Positions 8,068-15,492 of a stretch of 41,737 nt of DNA are shown here, piece after piece. The translations under genes and the position numbers were made by a program. Below the pieces are notes generated by a model. The model saw nothing but the letters and a program-made list of their open reading frames with translations, ran no database searches and was not told the origin of the DNA. The stretch spans positions 1 to 41,737 of IMG/VR virus record IMGVR_UViG_3300032050_000289; one strand, given 5' to 3'. The DNA comes from a virus. Positions within the stretch are counted from its first letter, which is position 1. Every line of letters begins with the position of its first letter.

Positions 8068-8619
8068 ATGAATTTAGACTTGATGATTATAGATAACTTC
8101 TATATCAATCCCGACGCAGTCAGAGCCTTTGCTCTTACACAAGACTTTAGCGTCACAGGTAACTACCCAGGAAAACGAACGCCTTCATTCTTGACACAAG
8201 ATGTCAAGGACTGCATTCAACATTGGATGAATCCAATTGGAAAGATTACCAATTGGCATGAAGATTCGGGTTACACTGGAGCCTTTCAATACGCAACATC
8301 TATGGATAGAACGTGGATCCACTGCGATCACACGAGTATGTGGGCTGGTGTATGCTATCTCACGCCTGATGCGCCGCATACTGCAGGCACAGGAATGTTT
8401 CGACACAAGGAAACTGGAGAGTATCGAGCTCCGAAAAACGAGCACGAGGCATACGACTATACCAAGTGGGATAAGATCGACATCGTAGGCAACAAATACA
8501 ATCGACTAGTTCTTTATAGCGGTGACCTCTTCCATGCCAGCTTAGATTACTTTGGTAAAGATTTATATGATGGTCGTCTGTTTCAGACATTCTTCTTTGA
8601 CACGGAGTATGCGCAATGA
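8068..8619 (+). CDS. 2OG-Fe(II) oxygenase-like protein
   Basis: A 183-residue protein with a plausible double-stranded beta-helix oxygenase layout: H85-x-D87 (IHCDH), a distal H156 in GDLFHASL, and R170 in YDGRLFQTFFF. This spacing matches the metal-binding His-x-Asp...His and the 2-oxoglutarate-binding Arg of Fe(II)/2OG dioxygenases; it also resembles a DUF6445-type family, but I am less sure of that name. Substrate unknown. ATG at 8068 follows a TGAGGACTTG stretch. Its stop overlaps the next start (ATGA), coupling it to the glycosyltransferase. It is one of three such oxygenases in 8-15.5 kb; the three are not obviously close to each other. Confidence 0.7.
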   Translation: MNLDLMIIDNFYINPDAVRAFALTQDFSVTGNYPGKRTPSFLTQDVKDCIQHWMNPIGKITNWHEDSGYTGAFQYATSMDRTWIHCDHTSMWAGVCYLTPDAPHTAGTGMFRHKETGEYRAPKNEHEAYDYTKWDKIDIVGNKYNRLVLYSGDLFHASLDYFGKDLYDGRLFQTFFFDTEYAQ

Positions 8620-9368
8620 AAGTTTGTAAGATTATATGGTCGACGAACCGTCTCGAGTATTTGATTCCTACGCTTAAATCTCAGCGTGATATGTTAAACT
8701 TCGAAGGTTGTCAAGTCGAAGGCATCTTTATCGATGATATGCCAAAAGGCCGGCATGACGGCACGATGTTCGAGCTAGCCAAGAATTTTGGCTTTACTGA
8801 GATCTACTTGCATCAGCAGAACATGGGTTTGCCATACGTATGGAATAGAACCTTCGAACTACTGAGAGAACGAGATTATGATTACGTGTATCTGTCAGAA
8901 GATGACGTGACATTCAATCATCCGATTCGAATGCTTGACATGACTCAGATCTTACATGACTATCGTAACGTTTCTCAGGTGTGTTTGACACGTCAGAAAT
9001 GGTATGACTTTGAAGAGGAAACACAGGCTTATGAAACAGACATTACACTTGGAAAATACCGCGGTGAACTTTCTGAGGCATATTTTTGGAGCTTGGCAAG
9101 TGTTTTTCCTCGCGCCATAGTAGATCTTCCTCATGCCGAATCAGTAGGCGAGAAGAACTTAAGCGAGTATGTCGTAGCAAAATCATTGCAGCAACTTGGT
9201 ATGCAGACATGTAAACTGAAGACCGAAGAAGGCCATAACATCGTTAATCATATTGGTGAGTATAGCATCGGTAAGAGAGCCGAGCCAGGAGATCCTCGCT
9301 ACGAAGACTTTGCAGCATACGATCCTGAAACCAAGTATAGCTCTCGTCATGGAACTAAGTGGACTTAA
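8616..9368 (+). CDS. Glycosyltransferase, family 2-like
   Basis: A 250-residue protein with a GT-A style nucleotide-sugar fold. The N-terminal KVCKIIWSTNRLEYLIPTL strand-helix is followed by IFIDD (residues 37-41), the QNMGLPYVWNRTF segment common in GT2 enzymes, and YDYVYLSEDDVTF with a DxD-like acidic cluster (E95-D96-D97) for metal and sugar-nucleotide binding. No membrane segment is seen, so it is likely cytoplasmic. The acceptor is unknown: host glycan, phage protein or DNA are all possible. It is translationally coupled to the upstream oxygenase-like gene and its 3' end overlaps the converging gene by 14 bases. Confidence 0.75.
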   Translation: MKVCKIIWSTNRLEYLIPTLKSQRDMLNFEGCQVEGIFIDDMPKGRHDGTMFELAKNFGFTEIYLHQQNMGLPYVWNRTFELLRERDYDYVYLSEDDVTFNHPIRMLDMTQILHDYRNVSQVCLTRQKWYDFEEETQAYETDITLGKYRGELSEAYFWSLASVFPRAIVDLPHAESVGEKNLSEYVVAKSLQQLGMQTCKLKTEEGHNIVNHIGEYSIGKRAEPGDPRYEDFAAYDPETKYSSRHGTKWT

Positions 9369-9948
9369 GGCTACAGTCGTCCCAGAAATTGATTAATATA
9401 CTCTTACGAGATCCTCGTTTGACTTCGTTGATCCAATGGTAGTATCTGCTGCCTTCAAAGTATAACACTGCGCCTTCGAAGGGTTGAAAAGATTCGTACG
9501 TATATTTGAGCAAATCTTCTTTTAAATCTACTGGATCGTTGAGTTCTTTTTCATAGTCTAACCAACTTCTTTCAGAGATGCAGAATTCTCCGCCTTCAAG
9601 GTCGGTTGCCTCTAAATAACAGGCGATGGTAATTGGAGACATCAGTTCTTCTGGCTCTAATTGTTCCCCAGCATTAATTCTATCTCGAAGTTTCTCATTA
9701 AAATCTACGTGCGGCCACAAATGCTCTGAAAATTCTTTAGACTGAAACCAATATTCGATGTGAGTTTTATTACATCCAAATTGTTCTCTGTCGAGAAACT
9801 CAAGCACAGCTTCGTCTGTTGCGTTCGTAGCTTCGTTACGATCAAAGTAGTGCATGTGTACTGGATTTTTTAAACCCTCAAGCAATTTTAAGCGAAGATC
9901 TTCATCGAGAGTAGATCTACGGATAATCTTCGAGTTTCCATGGTACAT
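9355..9948 (-). CDS. 2OG-Fe(II) oxygenase (prolyl-hydroxylase-like)
   Basis: A 197-residue putative dioxygenase. H80-x-D82 (WPHVDF), distal H171 (RYYHWINEV) and R181 (GSRKSILINFW) give the full Fe(II) and 2-oxoglutarate set. The line ITIACYLEATDLEGGEFCI is the typical core strand with GGE of prolyl-hydroxylase-like enzymes. I start at ATG 9948; the frame is open further to 10005, but that would deepen the overlap with the sulfotransferase from 32 to 89 bases. The ribosome site is weak (GAAAGATTTGAAA). It is the last gene of the leftward cassette and meets the plus-strand glycosyltransferase tail to tail with no room for a terminator. Substrate unknown. Confidence 0.75.
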   Translation of the reverse strand: MYHGNSKIIRRSTLDEDLRLKLLEGLKNPVHMHYFDRNEATNATDEAVLEFLDREQFGCNKTHIEYWFQSKEFSEHLWPHVDFNEKLRDRINAGEQLEPEELMSPITIACYLEATDLEGGEFCISERSWLDYEKELNDPVDLKEDLLKYTYESFQPFEGAVLYFEGSRYYHWINEVKRGSRKSILINFWDDCSLKST

Positions 9949-10621
9949 TTTCAAATCTTTCAAAAATATATTTAGCAGTTGTTTTATTCTTCGGAGATTT
10001 ACCAAAAGTTTTCAAGAAGATGTTTGGTATTTTCTTATACGGAGAAGCGTTGATTCTGGTGTCACATTCTGCAGGATGATGAGAAATCTGTAACTCATCG
10101 CATATCTTATTGATATTGTCTTGAGTAAAAAAATCCTCATAGAAGAAATATAACGGATTTGGGAAAACACCGTCTAAAGCTTCTATCGTTTCTCTATATT
10201 TGCATGACATAAAATTAGTCATCACAAATTGTGAAGCCGGGGATTTAATTGCAATCTTTCCTCCTCCGAGAGAATTCCAAGAAGACCAAGCCCTTTGAAT
10301 AGGATCTCGCATAATATAGACTGGCACTACTTCGATATCGTACTTTAGCAAGCCATTCTTTATAAGTCGAAAGACGTTCTCGCTTGAGCCTTCGTAGTGT
10401 GTGAAGTCACCTGTCACCTGATTTATATTTGAAACTGCTCGAAAGAAAGACTCTATGTCTTTTCTATATTCGTCTACGTCTTCTAAGATAGGCACCAAAT
10501 CATCTCTCTGAATGATATTGAGTTCTTTCCCCATATCATAGAATTCTGGATGGTTTCGAAAATAATCATATAACCAAGTAGTGCCAGCTTTCTCGGCTCC
10601 TACATTCAATAAAAATTTCAT
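9917..10621 (-). CDS. PAPS-dependent sulfotransferase
   Basis: A 234-residue enzyme that should move sulfate from PAPS to a hydroxyl or amine, often on a glycan. The N-terminal VGAEKAGTTWLYDYF (7-21) is the 5'-phosphosulfate-binding loop with K11 and T14/T15, and YIMRDPIQRAWSSW (102-115) is the 3'-phosphate-binding motif with R105 and S113. KELN (32-35) resembles the segment that follows in many sulfotransferases. No signal peptide or membrane segment. TAATG overlap with the upstream gene and a 32-base overlap with the downstream oxygenase. Acceptor unknown; a second, shorter sulfotransferase-like gene lies at 11863-12396. Confidence 0.85.
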   Translation of the reverse strand: MKFLLNVGAEKAGTTWLYDYFRNHPEFYDMGKELNIIQRDDLVPILEDVDEYRKDIESFFRAVSNINQVTGDFTHYEGSSENVFRLIKNGLLKYDIEVVPVYIMRDPIQRAWSSWNSLGGGKIAIKSPASQFVMTNFMSCKYRETIEALDGVFPNPLYFFYEDFFTQDNINKICDELQISHHPAECDTRINASPYKKIPNIFLKTFGKSPKNKTTAKYIFERFENVPWKLEDYP

Positions 10622-11169
10622 TACTTATATTCTACTGTGACATTTCTAAAACGCGGGCCATAAGTTGGAGATTCTATATCTTCTATGATTTCAAAATGTA
10701 ATCCTGCTCGCATTTTAATGTGGCGATAATGCATAGAATCGGCAACAATATTTCTATATAAAGTTTTAGTTGCTCCAATACTTGCATACCAATCGCTTCG
10801 AGCTTGTCTAAATTGTTCAGAAAACACCCAGTTTCGAGAACCGCTTGCATCGCGAGAACTCATAGAATGTCTACCATCAAAAATCCCGTCTGGAAGAACA
10901 AATCCTGCGACTAATCCTAGTTCGGTTCCTGTATCAAGGTCTACTTGTTTGGCGACAACATATCTGTCGTTTGGTCCGTGTGGATTTAAACCTGGCCATT
11001 CGTTGTTTAATCCACTAGTTATAGCAGCCACATATCCGGCCTTTTTTTCTTCATCTGTCATTATAGATGTAGATGGCCAATTTGCGTCGATTGCATCTTT
11101 GGATCTTTCATACAGATCATCAAAATCAACTTCTGATAAATCATTTATAGTGATTGTAACAAGATTCAT
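10621..11169 (-). CDS. Unrecognised protein, possibly acyltransferase-like
   Basis: A 182-residue protein I do not recognise with confidence. It has no membrane segment. The layout (a charged N-terminal helix, a central GLVAGFVLPDG strand, an aromatic WVFSEQFRQARSDWYASIG helix, then a YRHIKMRAGLHFEIIED segment) is weakly reminiscent of a GNAT-like fold, but the acetyl-CoA loop is not clear. It overlaps the desaturase stop (ATGA) upstream and the sulfotransferase start (TAATG) downstream, so it is an integral member of the enzyme cassette. A GATAAATA box lies about 38 bases upstream, inside the desaturase gene. Confidence 0.6.
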   Translation of the reverse strand: MNLVTITINDLSEVDFDDLYERSKDAIDANWPSTSIMTDEEKKAGYVAAITSGLNNEWPGLNPHGPNDRYVVAKQVDLDTGTELGLVAGFVLPDGIFDGRHSMSSRDASGSRNWVFSEQFRQARSDWYASIGATKTLYRNIVADSMHYRHIKMRAGLHFEIIEDIESPTYGPRFRNVTVEYK

Positions 11170-11879
11170 GTTTTAACTCTCTTTTTGGCTATTATATTTG
11201 CTACGGTATTTATCCAACCTTCATCTGATATATCATCGTGATGATTCTTATGCTTGTGCTCGGCGCCACTTACGATTCCATACCAGAATCCCATGTTCTT
11301 TGCTCCATTCTCATCGTGATTCATTGTAGATATTGCCGCCGACCATATCGATAGAGTACACGGAATAAGAAACAAAAACAAGAATGCTTCAGGCGATATG
11401 AGTAGCAATAGAAGTGGCAAAGATGCCACCAGCCAATACTTCTCAGAAAATAGATTGACTGTCTTATTTTTTCGAAGACGAATTACGGTTCGAAAATCTA
11501 CCCGATTGGTAATATTCCATAAAATAGGGAACATCGTTCTCCAGCCTTGCGTGCTGTGGCAATGAGGATCTTGCTCAGTGTCAGCATACTTATGATGATT
11601 GAAGTGTGTTATGCAAAAGTCTGCAGGTGGCATAAAGGATCCATAGAATCCGAGTGCGGTGCCGATAAACTCTACTGTTGGATGCACATCATGAGTGTGA
11701 TGACAAAGAATGCGATGATAGAATATCGAACCGCCTACGATTCTCATCAGAAAAAGCATGATCATAGCAACGGCTACCCATGCGAGTGTAGCATATTGCA
11801 AGAGTGCCCATAATACGATAAATGGACCTATCAGTTGGATAGTAGTAAGAACGTATCTTTTATCAAACTGTTGATCCAT
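11166..11879 (-). CDS. Fatty acid desaturase (membrane di-iron)
   Basis: A 237-residue membrane desaturase, which introduces a double bond into an acyl chain. The three histidine boxes are present: H55-x4-H60-H61 (HRILCHH), H92-x2-H95-H96 (HFNHHKY, followed by ADTEQDPH as in Delta9-type enzymes) and H210-x2-H213-H214 (HKNHH). Hydrophobic segments at about 11-47 and 148-180 would place it in the host inner membrane. It is shorter than most cellular Delta9 desaturases. I use ATG at 11879; an in-frame TTG at 11891 would add four residues. The start overlaps the end of the sulfotransferase-like gene, and ATGA joins it to the next gene. Redox partner not seen in this window. Confidence 0.9.
   Translation of the reverse strand: MDQQFDKRYVLTTIQLIGPFIVLWALLQYATLAWVAVAMIMLFLMRIVGGSIFYHRILCHHTHDVHPTVEFIGTALGFYGSFMPPADFCITHFNHHKYADTEQDPHCHSTQGWRTMFPILWNITNRVDFRTVIRLRKNKTVNLFSEKYWLVASLPLLLLLISPEAFLFLFLIPCTLSIWSAAISTMNHDENGAKNMGFWYGIVSGAEHKHKNHHDDISDEGWINTVANIIAKKRVKT
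11207..11214 (-). promoter_or_regulatory. Possible late promoter inside the desaturase gene
   Basis: GATAAATA on the minus strand, 38 bases before the gene starting at 11169. A variant box inside coding sequence, so it could be chance. Confidence 0.3.
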
Positions 11880-12396
11880 AATAGTCGTCAATCTCTTTTA
11901 TGATAGAATCTCTTCCGATATACGAATCGAGCAAGGGGGTTTTTGTTCCAGAGATGCCGTAGTAGTCTTCATACCATACCACTTCTTTCTCATATTTATT
12001 TAAATATGCTGTCAGAGCCTTATGATCATGGTGCATCAGAGCTAGATTAAACTTCAGTGCGGCTACTTTAATTCCTGGATATGCCTTCAACATATAGTTT
12101 GCCAAGCTAAGAGATGCATCTCTCATATTTTTACGGAGCATGAAAACACTTGCTTGATTAGCCAAAAGATATGAGTGCTGATTTACAAGTGCAATGTGTT
12201 CGCTATGATCATGTAAAAGTTCTGCGAAAGAATCCGAAGTAAAGTTAGTTTGATACTCTGTTTCGTGCGTCAAAGCTTTTCTATCACTTTGAATATGAAC
12301 AGGATGTAACTCTCCCACAAACTTAAGTTTTGTTTTTTCTTGAAAGTCTAAACAAAACTTTGTAGCTCCGCAGCGTGGGAGAGAACATACGATCAT
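11863..12396 (-). CDS. Short sulfotransferase-like P-loop protein
   Basis: A 177-residue protein. The N-terminal MIVCSLPRCGATKF resembles the phosphosulfate-binding loop of sulfotransferases (PRSGTT-like, here PRCGATK), and LRKNMRDASLSLANYM near residues 82-97 resembles the 3'-phosphate-binding arginine/serine helix. It is shorter than the sulfotransferase at 9917-10621 and lacks a clear catalytic-base motif, so it may be a reduced or diverged member. ATGA overlap with the GlcNAc-transferase-like gene upstream and a 17-base overlap with the desaturase downstream. Function beyond fold class is inference. Confidence 0.55.
   Translation of the reverse strand: MIVCSLPRCGATKFCLDFQEKTKLKFVGELHPVHIQSDRKALTHETEYQTNFTSDSFAELLHDHSEHIALVNQHSYLLANQASVFMLRKNMRDASLSLANYMLKAYPGIKVAALKFNLALMHHDHKALTAYLNKYEKEVVWYEDYYGISGTKTPLLDSYIGRDSIIKEIDDYYGSTV
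11993..12000 (-). promoter_or_regulatory. Possible late promoter upstream of desaturase
   Basis: AATAAATA on the minus strand, about 114 bases before the desaturase start and inside the upstream gene. Weak candidate because of the long leader and coding context. Confidence 0.22.
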
Positions 12397-13412
12397 TCTT
12401 CGTCTTCACTCATGAAAAGAGTTTTAGGCAGCTTTACTTTCTTCTTTGGTTTCTTCGAAATAGCGAGGATATCAACTCCACCGATAGCATCGAGACTATA
12501 AGTCTTTGCGCGCTCTTCAATTTCTAAGTTAATAAAGTCTACACCGAATTCTTTATGGAACTCGGAAAGGAGATCTTCTCTGCAAGTTTCGAGATACTGC
12601 TTCCATCTCCATATACCAATTTCAGCCAAGATTTCTCTTCTTCGGGCAGCTTTTACATTTTCTGGTGGAGTCTTCGTATGCCAGTTTCGAGTGTTCTCAA
12701 GATGATATGATACCATCTTACTATGATGGAACATCTTATATCCAGCCGCATATGACATCATCGTCATCATTATTTCTTCTCCGCGGAAGAATATCTTTGG
12801 ATCTAAACCAACTTCATCGAGCCAATCGGTGTGTGTGAAGAAGTTGCCAGCCATAATATGGAATGCAGGTCTCGGCATATCAGTCGAAGGAATATTATCG
12901 CCGTGAACGTCTGGAATAAAATTATGAGGATCGATAGTGTAGTACTTTACTTGACATGCATCGTTGACTTCATGCTGAGGATACGTTTTAATTTCCCCAT
13001 CTTTTTCTTCAATCGTAAATGATTTACACGAACCAGTAATGATTACTTTGTTCGTTCCAGCCATATCCATTGCTCTCTTATAATCTTCAACAAGAGAGCG
13101 ATCCCAGTTCATGTCATGTAGCATGTGAGAGTCGACTTGATAGATAAAGTCGTACTCATTTGTTACGTTTAACAAGTTAAGGTATCTTGCCCAAACACAG
13201 CCATCAGAATATTCTGGATCAATTCTTTTATAGATGACATCATCTCTATTTACAAGCACAGGCTCTGTGCAAGCCAAAGAATCCTCGAACCGCGTCTGCT
13301 CGAAGATCGAATAGACTACGTTGTTTCTATTTGATTTGGTCTGCATCATACTCTTGATAGTATGAGGAAGTAAAGGATCTTGGTACGAGCATACTGAAAC
13401 AAAAATGTTCAT
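12393..13412 (-). CDS. GlcNAc-transferase-like glycosyltransferase (PF11397/GT60 type)
   Basis: A 339-residue glycosyltransferase. The opening IFVSVCSYQDPLLPHTI, the GCVWARYLNLL block (71-81), the YQVDSHMLHDMNWD block with DxD-like D94 (91-104) and the later MAGNFFTHTDWLDEVGLDPK and FFRGEEIMMT segments are the pattern of the PF11397 GlcNAc-transferase family. That family includes the Dictyostelium Skp1 enzyme, which adds GlcNAc to a hydroxyproline made by a prolyl 4-hydroxylase. The C-terminal 60 residues are lysine/glutamate-rich and may be a separate extension. ATGA overlaps at both ends tie it into the cassette. Acceptor here unknown; the link to hydroxyproline is inference. Confidence 0.78.
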   Translation of the reverse strand: MNIFVSVCSYQDPLLPHTIKSMMQTKSNRNNVVYSIFEQTRFEDSLACTEPVLVNRDDVIYKRIDPEYSDGCVWARYLNLLNVTNEYDFIYQVDSHMLHDMNWDRSLVEDYKRAMDMAGTNKVIITGSCKSFTIEEKDGEIKTYPQHEVNDACQVKYYTIDPHNFIPDVHGDNIPSTDMPRPAFHIMAGNFFTHTDWLDEVGLDPKIFFRGEEIMMTMMSYAAGYKMFHHSKMVSYHLENTRNWHTKTPPENVKAARRREILAEIGIWRWKQYLETCREDLLSEFHKEFGVDFINLEIEERAKTYSLDAIGGVDILAISKKPKKKVKLPKTLFMSEDEE

Positions 13413-14149
13413 TGTTTAATCTCTTCTTTTTGCATATTAAATTTCTTTTTAATTCCCATAAACTTCCGATAGTATTGCTTATCATCTCCAGGAATTAGAT
13501 TTGCAGTTTTATCTATCATCTCATCTGTAGCAGGACCAACTGAAGCACTAATATCTTTATTAAGGAAAGGAATGACATGTAGTAAAGGTTCGCCTGCTTT
13601 GATATGAACGTTACATTCTCTCTTCGGCATACAGATGAAGTTTGTGATATGAAAGTTTTTATAATCTACCAAACCTGGCGTCACGTATAGATCATCGAGA
13701 AAGGTAGAGTGGTAGAATGCTGGCATTAACAATGCGCTGATGTTTTTTTGTGTAAAGATTTTCCAAGGCGATGGAAACAAGATTGCAGTAGGATTAATTC
13801 CAATAGGAGTAAATGCACCTTCTACAAACTTTTCATCCATCTTCACGCCGTTGTCAAAACCACGATCTCCTCTAGCACCTTTATCTCCAAGATACCATGA
13901 AGTGCCAGCTTTGTTTGCCATAATATGAATGTCTACCCAAGCTGGAATGATATACCCGAATTGGGCATAATCTAAAATTCCGGGACAGTATGGCATCAGA
14001 TGTTTACCATACTTGTCTTGTTGGACTTTACGAGTGTTTGTTGGAACATCAACAGCTCGTTCGACAGAAAAGTTATGATAAGATAATTTCTTCGTATCTA
14101 CGAATTCGATATCTTTTTTCGGTTTTAAAAAAGAAAACAGATCTTTCAT
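13409..14149 (-). CDS. Conserved phage protein, paralogue A
   Basis: A 246-residue protein of unknown function, related to the next gene upstream. Shared features are a central (F/L)GY(I/V)IPxxxD strand, a PW(K/I) segment, a GLVD motif (TPGLVDYKNF) and a C-terminal (K/P)AGxPLxxxIP strand, suggesting a beta-sandwich or cupin-like fold. It may belong to the family called DUF6065, but I cannot confirm this. No signal peptide or membrane segment. ATGA overlaps on both sides. Compared with paralogue B it lacks the N-terminal HIPEWYKRIP segment and has a long Lys-rich C-terminus. Confidence 0.6.
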   Translation of the reverse strand: MKDLFSFLKPKKDIEFVDTKKLSYHNFSVERAVDVPTNTRKVQQDKYGKHLMPYCPGILDYAQFGYIIPAWVDIHIMANKAGTSWYLGDKGARGDRGFDNGVKMDEKFVEGAFTPIGINPTAILFPSPWKIFTQKNISALLMPAFYHSTFLDDLYVTPGLVDYKNFHITNFICMPKRECNVHIKAGEPLLHVIPFLNKDISASVGPATDEMIDKTANLIPGDDKQYYRKFMGIKKKFNMQKEEIKQ

Positions 14150-14883
14150 TTTCTGGGTGCTCTCAGTTCTTTTGTATATACACTTCTGCGCGTGTTTTGC
14201 ATCTTCGATATGAGATTGATCAAGTGTTGTTCTGGTTCTTTCATATCTCTTATCGTAGGCTTTGATGGGACTGCATCGCGCTTAATTGGGATAGCGATGA
14301 CCAATGGAGTTCCAGCAGGCAGAAGCACGTCAGCATTTGGAGTATGCCAGATTGCAGGGAAATTGACTTCCTTTGGATATGTATCAGTATCGACCAATCC
14401 AGATAAGCAAGTAAAATGACTTTCAAAGTTGTTAATCGGCGCTATAAAAAGTGTAGACCAACCTGGAGCAGTCTTTACGATCCATGGATTAACGAACTTT
14501 AAAGGTGGAGCAGGAAATCCTGGAGCAGATCTTTCTCCGAGTTGCCGAATGTCATGAAACTCACATACAGTGATGTGAGGAGAAGATGTCACTTCGATCG
14601 TACTACAGTCATGATTTGATCTGACTGTCATGTCGGCGATAAGAGGAATGACATAACCCAACGACATGGCGTCTATCATTGGCATGCATTTTTTTGCAGT
14701 AAAACTATGTGATCCTGACCAATCACGATCGTCTCGGCCGTCTGTAATGAGCGGAGGAATTCTTTTATACCATTCAGGTATATGTTTAGCTGCAGGCTTT
14801 GGATGCGGCAAACTGGCTACGTCATCTCGATGACAATAAAACTCAATGATAGGTTTCTTCTTAAAAGGATTCCAACTCAACAT
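14146..14883 (-). CDS. Conserved phage protein, paralogue B
   Basis: A 245-residue paralogue of the following gene. The N-terminus has KPAAKHIPEWYKRIPP, then KKCMPMIDAMSLGYVIPLIAD, a FVNPWIVKTAPGWSTLFI strand pair, CLSGLVDTDTYP and LPAGTPLVIAIPIKR. The order and spacing of these blocks match paralogue A, so this is a tandem duplication that has diverged widely. Function unknown. It overlaps the upstream prolyl-hydroxylase-like gene by seven bases and the next gene by ATGA. Confidence 0.6.
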   Translation of the reverse strand: MLSWNPFKKKPIIEFYCHRDDVASLPHPKPAAKHIPEWYKRIPPLITDGRDDRDWSGSHSFTAKKCMPMIDAMSLGYVIPLIADMTVRSNHDCSTIEVTSSPHITVCEFHDIRQLGERSAPGFPAPPLKFVNPWIVKTAPGWSTLFIAPINNFESHFTCLSGLVDTDTYPKEVNFPAIWHTPNADVLLPAGTPLVIAIPIKRDAVPSKPTIRDMKEPEQHLINLISKMQNTRRSVYTKELRAPRK

Positions 14884-15470
14884 TCTCTTTCACCCATTAC
14901 CCATGCTACAAGACTCTTACGCGTTCCTGATGTGATTGGCTTCACTCGATGTGGCATCCATGAAGCGAAGAATACGATATCACCTTTATTCGGTTTAAAC
15001 GAGACTTTATCTTCAAAGTTTCCATTGTTTACAATCTCTAGCTCTCCGCCTTCATACTCATCAGGATCTGAGAGAAGAAGAGATGCCGATATCTTTCTTA
15101 TATATTTCTGCCAGCCGAACTCAACATCCCAGTGCCAAGTGTAGTGTTGATTTGGTCCGTATTTTGTATATTGAAAAGCCTCGACTCCTTCGATGTCATA
15201 CATAAAGTGATCGTAGTTGACAGTCGATACAATTCCAGACATTCTATTAAAGAGCCAATCGCTGTGATGATCATGATGGATCCATGAGATATCAGAATCA
15301 CGCGTATGTGCAGGAGCCGCAGCATTTTGCTCGAGCCCAACTTTACCCTTTTCAAATTCTTGGAGCTTTTCTAAGTCGATGATCATATCGACTTCTTCAG
15401 GAGTAAATCCTCCTGTCCACACCGCGAAACAATTTAATTGCTTCCCATATTTAGGAATAATATATGGCAT
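14877..15470 (-). CDS. 2OG-Fe(II) oxygenase, prolyl 4-hydroxylase/PKHD type
   Basis: A 197-residue dioxygenase and the clearest of the three. YTWHWDVEFG gives H113-x-D115, WMPHRVKPI gives H174, and SGTRKSLVAW gives R184, the residues that bind Fe(II) and 2-oxoglutarate. The core strands ISASLLLSDPDEYEGGELEI and KPNKGDIVFFASWMPHRV are typical of PKHD/P4H-type hydroxylases. It is the first gene of the enzyme cassette and starts 22 bases after the stop of the Pro-Gly-Asn repeat protein at 15493-17541. That makes prolyl residues of phage fibres a possible substrate (inference); a small molecule or host protein is equally allowed by sequence. Confidence 0.85.
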   Translation of the reverse strand: MPYIIPKYGKQLNCFAVWTGGFTPEEVDMIIDLEKLQEFEKGKVGLEQNAAAPAHTRDSDISWIHHDHHSDWLFNRMSGIVSTVNYDHFMYDIEGVEAFQYTKYGPNQHYTWHWDVEFGWQKYIRKISASLLLSDPDEYEGGELEIVNNGNFEDKVSFKPNKGDIVFFASWMPHRVKPITSGTRKSLVAWVMGEREC

Positions 15471-15492
15471 AGTAAATCCTTCTTCAAATCAC

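Noticed and set aside
9340-9400. A terminator between the converging genes
   Set aside because: The genes overlap by 14 bases and I see no GC-rich hairpin followed by a T run on either strand.
8068-15470. A DNA-base hypermodification operon
   Set aside because: Oxygenase plus glycosyltransferase could suggest it, but there is no thymidylate-synthase-like, kinase or TET/JBP-type signature in the window, and the prolyl-hydroxylase-like motifs fit protein or small-molecule substrates better.
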